DNA of 8,572 bases from an uncultured Hyphomicrobiales bacterium (GTDB lineage: Bacteria > Pseudomonadota > Alphaproteobacteria > Rhizobiales > Aestuariivirgaceae): NCBI GenBank assembly GCA_903930095.1, contig CAIYXE010000341.1:1-8572 (forward strand), written 5' to 3'. Positions 5,508 to 8,572 of the stretch are shown here, piece by piece; within the stretch, counting starts at the first letter, position 1; each line of letters opens with the position of its first letter. The position numbers and the translations under genes were made by a program. The notes under the pieces were generated by a model. It did not search any database, was not told the origin of the DNA, and was given only the letters and a program-made list of their open reading frames with translations.

Positions 5508-6349
5508 CCCGGCGCAGCGAGACATTCCTGCTGACGGTCGTGGCGGTGGCCGTAGCGGCCTTCGTGCTGGCGCCGCTGCTGCTCATGTTCGCCACATCGC
5601 TCAAGGCGGATGAGAACCAGATCCTGCGCGACCTCGGCAATTCCAACGCCTTCTGGGTCAGCCCGTGGGAGATGTCGCTGGAGAACTTCCGCCAGGTGCT
5701 CTCCAACACCACATTTCCGGTGCTGCGCTATGTCCTGAACTCCACCATCATCGTGGTGTCGATCGTGGTGGTGGGCATCTTCGTCAATTCGCTCGCCGCC
5801 TTTGCGCTGGCGCGCATGCGGTTCAGGGGCCGCAGCCTTGCGGTCATGCTGGTGGTGGCGCTCATCATCATCCCGATGGAGTCGCTCGCCATCCCGCTGC
5901 TCCTCATGATGGCGCAGGTTGGCTGGGTGGACAGCTACCGTGCGCAGATCGTGCCCTTCATCGCGCATCCCTTCTCGATCTTCCTGTTCTACCAGTTCTT
6001 CGCGGCCATCCCGAAAGACCTGGATGAGGCTGCCTATGTGGCGGGCGCTTCGAAGCTCCGCACCTACTGGTCCGTCATCATGCCGCTGTCGCTTCCCACC
6101 ATCGCGACGGTGGCGATCCTGCAAAGCCTTGAATACTGGAATGCCTTCCTGTGGCCGCTGATGGTGACGCGGAGTTCGGAGGCGCGCCCGGTCTCGCTGG
6201 CGCTGGCCCAGTATTTCGGCACGCCGCCACCCATCTGGGGTGATGTGATGGCCTTCTCGGTCATCATGTCACTGCCCATTCTCATCGTCTATTTCGCGTT
6301 CCAGCGCTGGTTCATTCAATCCACCATCGGCTCCGGCATCAAGGGCTGA
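5504..6349 (+). CDS. CUT1 sugar ABC transporter permease, MalG-like
   Basis: Predicted 281-aa inner-membrane permease, partner of the preceding one. Hydrophobic segments lie at about 8-33, 77-106, 110-136, 143-166, 196-214 and 246-267. The EAA loop is at 175-194 (E175-A-A, G181, P194), with M193 in place of the usual leucine before the proline. The order TM1, then a periplasmic stretch with W-x-x-E-M-S-L-E-N-F (about 51-62), then the core domain, and a C-terminal end FQRWFIQSTIGSGIKG, are hallmarks of MalG/UgpE-type proteins. Start is GTG 5504 in a GTGA overlap with the upstream stop codon. The glycosidase gene follows after 18 nt. No sign of truncation. Confidence 0.94.
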   Translation: MTRRSETFLLTVVAVAVAAFVLAPLLLMFATSLKADENQILRDLGNSNAFWVSPWEMSLENFRQVLSNTTFPVLRYVLNSTIIVVSIVVVGIFVNSLAAFALARMRFRGRSLAVMLVVALIIIPMESLAIPLLLMMAQVGWVDSYRAQIVPFIAHPFSIFLFYQFFAAIPKDLDEAAYVAGASKLRTYWSVIMPLSLPTIATVAILQSLEYWNAFLWPLMVTRSSEARPVSLALAQYFGTPPPIWGDVMAFSVIMSLPILIVYFAFQRWFIQSTIGSGIKG

Positions 6350-6367
6350 TCGAAAAGGTCGCTTACA

Positions 6368-7348
6368 GTGGTTCTCTCTCTCAATGACAAATGGATCTGG
6401 GATTTCTGGCTCGCCCGCAACGGCGATGACTGGCACATCTATTTCCTCCAGGCCGACAACACCCTGCCTGACCCCGAAATGCGTCACCGCAACGTGACGC
6501 AGGGCCATGCGGTGAGCCGCGATCTCGTCAACTGGACGCATCTCGGCCAATGTTTCGCACCCGCTGCCGGCCCCGCCTGGGACGACTGGACGACATGGAC
6601 CGGATCAGTGCTGCAGGGCCCGGATGGCGCCTGGCACCTCTTCTATACCGGCACATCGCATGCAGGAGATGGCATGCATCAGCGGATCGGCCACGCGACG
6701 TCGCCTGACATGCACAGCTGGCAGCGCGCAGGGGACGGGTTGGTGCTCGATCTTGCCGGGCCCAATGCCGCGTACTACGAGGAGTTCACGCCGGGCCACT
6801 GGCATGACCGGGCCATGCGCGACCCATGGGTCATCCGCGATCCGGAAGGTGATGGCTGGCTGATGTATTTCACCGCCCGCGTGCCGGGCCGCGCGGAGCC
6901 CAATGCGGGCGGCGCCATCGGCCTTGCGCGCTCAGCCGATCTCGACCGCTGGACGCTGGAGAAGCCAGTCTATGACGGCGGAGACTTCGGCCAGCTTGAA
7001 GTGCCGCAGGTGTTCCGGCATGGCCAGCACTGGTACATGACCTTCTGCACCGCGGCGGAGCATTGGTCTGAAGGCTACCGGCGCAAGAACCCGCAAACGC
7101 CCGTCACCGGCAACCACTATCTGATGGCGGATCATCATCTGGGCCCCTGGCGCACGCCCGATGCGCCGTTCCTCGATGGCCTCAACCCGTGCAAGCGCTA
7201 TGCGGGCAAGATCGTGGAGAGGGATGGCAAGCTCTTCATCATGGGCTTCCTCTATTACGACGCGGATGGCCGCTTCATCGGCAAGGTGAGCGATCCCGTG
7301 CCGCTGCGTGCCGATGACAAGGGCCACCTCCATGTCGAGGAAGGGTGA
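6368..7348 (+). CDS. Cytoplasmic GH32-like five-bladed beta-propeller glycosidase
   Basis: Predicted 326-aa glycoside hydrolase related to GH32 and its clan relatives GH68/GH43, enzymes that cleave fructosyl or other furanosyl/pyranosyl bonds. Three catalytic acids are identifiable: D12 in WIWDFW (nucleophile position), D152 in MRDPWVIRDP (the RDP transition-state aspartate) and E211 in QLEVPQVF (acid/base). The W-T-G-S block at 77-80 also matches the family. Repeated blade patterns of the type W-x-(L/M)-(F/Y)-Y/F-(T/A) occur at about 22-28, 89-95, 164-169 and 222-227. The classical N-terminal motif W-x-N-D-P-N-G is not kept. The protein stops after the propeller, whereas most GH32 enzymes carry a further C-terminal beta-sandwich and reach 450 residues or more. 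No signal peptide is present, so it should act on imported sugar. GTG 6368 follows AAAGG (6354-6358) by 9 nt. Sucrose- or fructan-like oligosaccharides are candidates; specificity is unknown. Confidence 0.82.
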   Translation: MVLSLNDKWIWDFWLARNGDDWHIYFLQADNTLPDPEMRHRNVTQGHAVSRDLVNWTHLGQCFAPAAGPAWDDWTTWTGSVLQGPDGAWHLFYTGTSHAGDGMHQRIGHATSPDMHSWQRAGDGLVLDLAGPNAAYYEEFTPGHWHDRAMRDPWVIRDPEGDGWLMYFTARVPGRAEPNAGGAIGLARSADLDRWTLEKPVYDGGDFGQLEVPQVFRHGQHWYMTFCTAAEHWSEGYRRKNPQTPVTGNHYLMADHHLGPWRTPDAPFLDGLNPCKRYAGKIVERDGKLFIMGFLYYDADGRFIGKVSDPVPLRADDKGHLHVEEG

Positions 7349-7350
7349 AC

Positions 7351-8430
<1,080 letters not shown>

Positions 8431-8453
8431 AAAGACCGCCGCCCGCTAACGTT

Positions 8454-8572
8454 CTACATCTTGCCGATCGACCAGAACAGCGTCTCGCCGTTCGACTCGT
8501 TCACGCCGTCATTGTCGGTGACGGCGAAGCCCTCACCGGCCGCGTCGATGGCGAAGCCCTCGACCTTCTCCA
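8454..8572 (-). CDS. C-terminus of a phytase-like esterase-family protein (partial)
   Basis: The window edge cuts this gene; only the last 38 full codons and a TAG stop (complement of 8454-8456) are present. The peptide contains EGFAID, GFAVTDNDGVNES, GETLFWSIGKM. Two blade-like E/G-F-A-(I/V) strands and the T-D-N-D-G-V-(N/D)-x-S-x-G-E-T ending are typical of the C-terminal blade of 'esterase-like activity of phytase family' proteins, predicted secreted beta-propellers common in alphaproteobacteria. It is convergent with the ATPase gene, with 23 bp between stops, and probably unrelated to the sugar operon. The rest of the gene, including any signal peptide, is outside the window. Confidence 0.65.
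   Translation of the reverse strand, partial: EKVEGFAIDAAGEGFAVTDNDGVNESNGETLFWSIGKM

Noticed and set aside
4587..5525. Long antisense open frame opposite the first permease (about 312 residues, His/Gln/Arg-rich)
   Set aside because: It mirrors a well-supported permease in high-GC DNA, has an unnatural composition rich in H, Q, R and G, and has no recognisable motif or ribosome binding site.
8448..8453. AACGTT core as a further LacI operator after the ATPase gene
   Set aside because: Only the 6-bp core matches; the flanks (GCT and CTA) do not carry the GAC/GTC arms of the operators at 2118 and 2148.

Overview
This is a GC-rich window (clearly above 60% G+C by eye) whose gene content and repeats point to an alphaproteobacterium, most likely of the Hyphomicrobiales/Rhizobiales. 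The evidence is the C/G-rich palindromic intergenic repeats on the left, the MalK/UgpC-type ABC genes in an 'agl-like' operon order, and frequent GTG starts. I cannot name the species.

Layout, left to right. (1) 1-186 is non-coding and dominated by three C/G-rich repeat arms, two of which form a large inverted repeat just beyond the 3' end of the first gene. (2) 187-1239 (minus) encodes a MalK/UgpC-type ATPase. (3) 1331-2083 (plus, divergent) encodes a creatininase-superfamily hydrolase with an altered metal-ligand motif. (4) 2084-2183 is a regulatory gap with two LacI-type operators 30 bp apart, the first overlapping a TTGACA -35 box. (5) 2184-8430 is one long operon: LacI-family repressor, periplasmic sugar-binding protein, two CUT1 permeases, a cytoplasmic GH32-like beta-propeller glycosidase and a second MalK/UgpC-type ATPase. 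Spacing inside the operon is tight after the first permease (4-nt overlap, then gaps of 18 and 2 nt). The two longer gaps each contain or abut a strong inverted repeat. (6) 8454-8572 (minus, convergent, cut by the window edge) is the C-terminus of a protein resembling the phytase-like esterase family.

How it works together (inference). A small saccharide is captured in the periplasm by the binding protein and imported by the two permeases, powered by one or both ATPases. It is then split inside the cell by the GH32-like enzyme, while the LacI-type protein represses its own operon until an inducer appears. The order regulator-SBP-permease-permease-glycosidase-ATPase is the order of the rhizobial alpha-glucoside (agl) operon, but the glycosidase has a different fold. 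The substrate is unknown. The creatininase-like hydrolase next door may act on a downstream product or may be unrelated.

No tRNA, rRNA, CRISPR array, IS element or phage gene was seen. The most unusual parts are the single-domain GH32-like enzyme with a degenerate nucleophile motif, the creatininase homologue with a changed ligand residue, and the two closely related ATPases flanking one importer.
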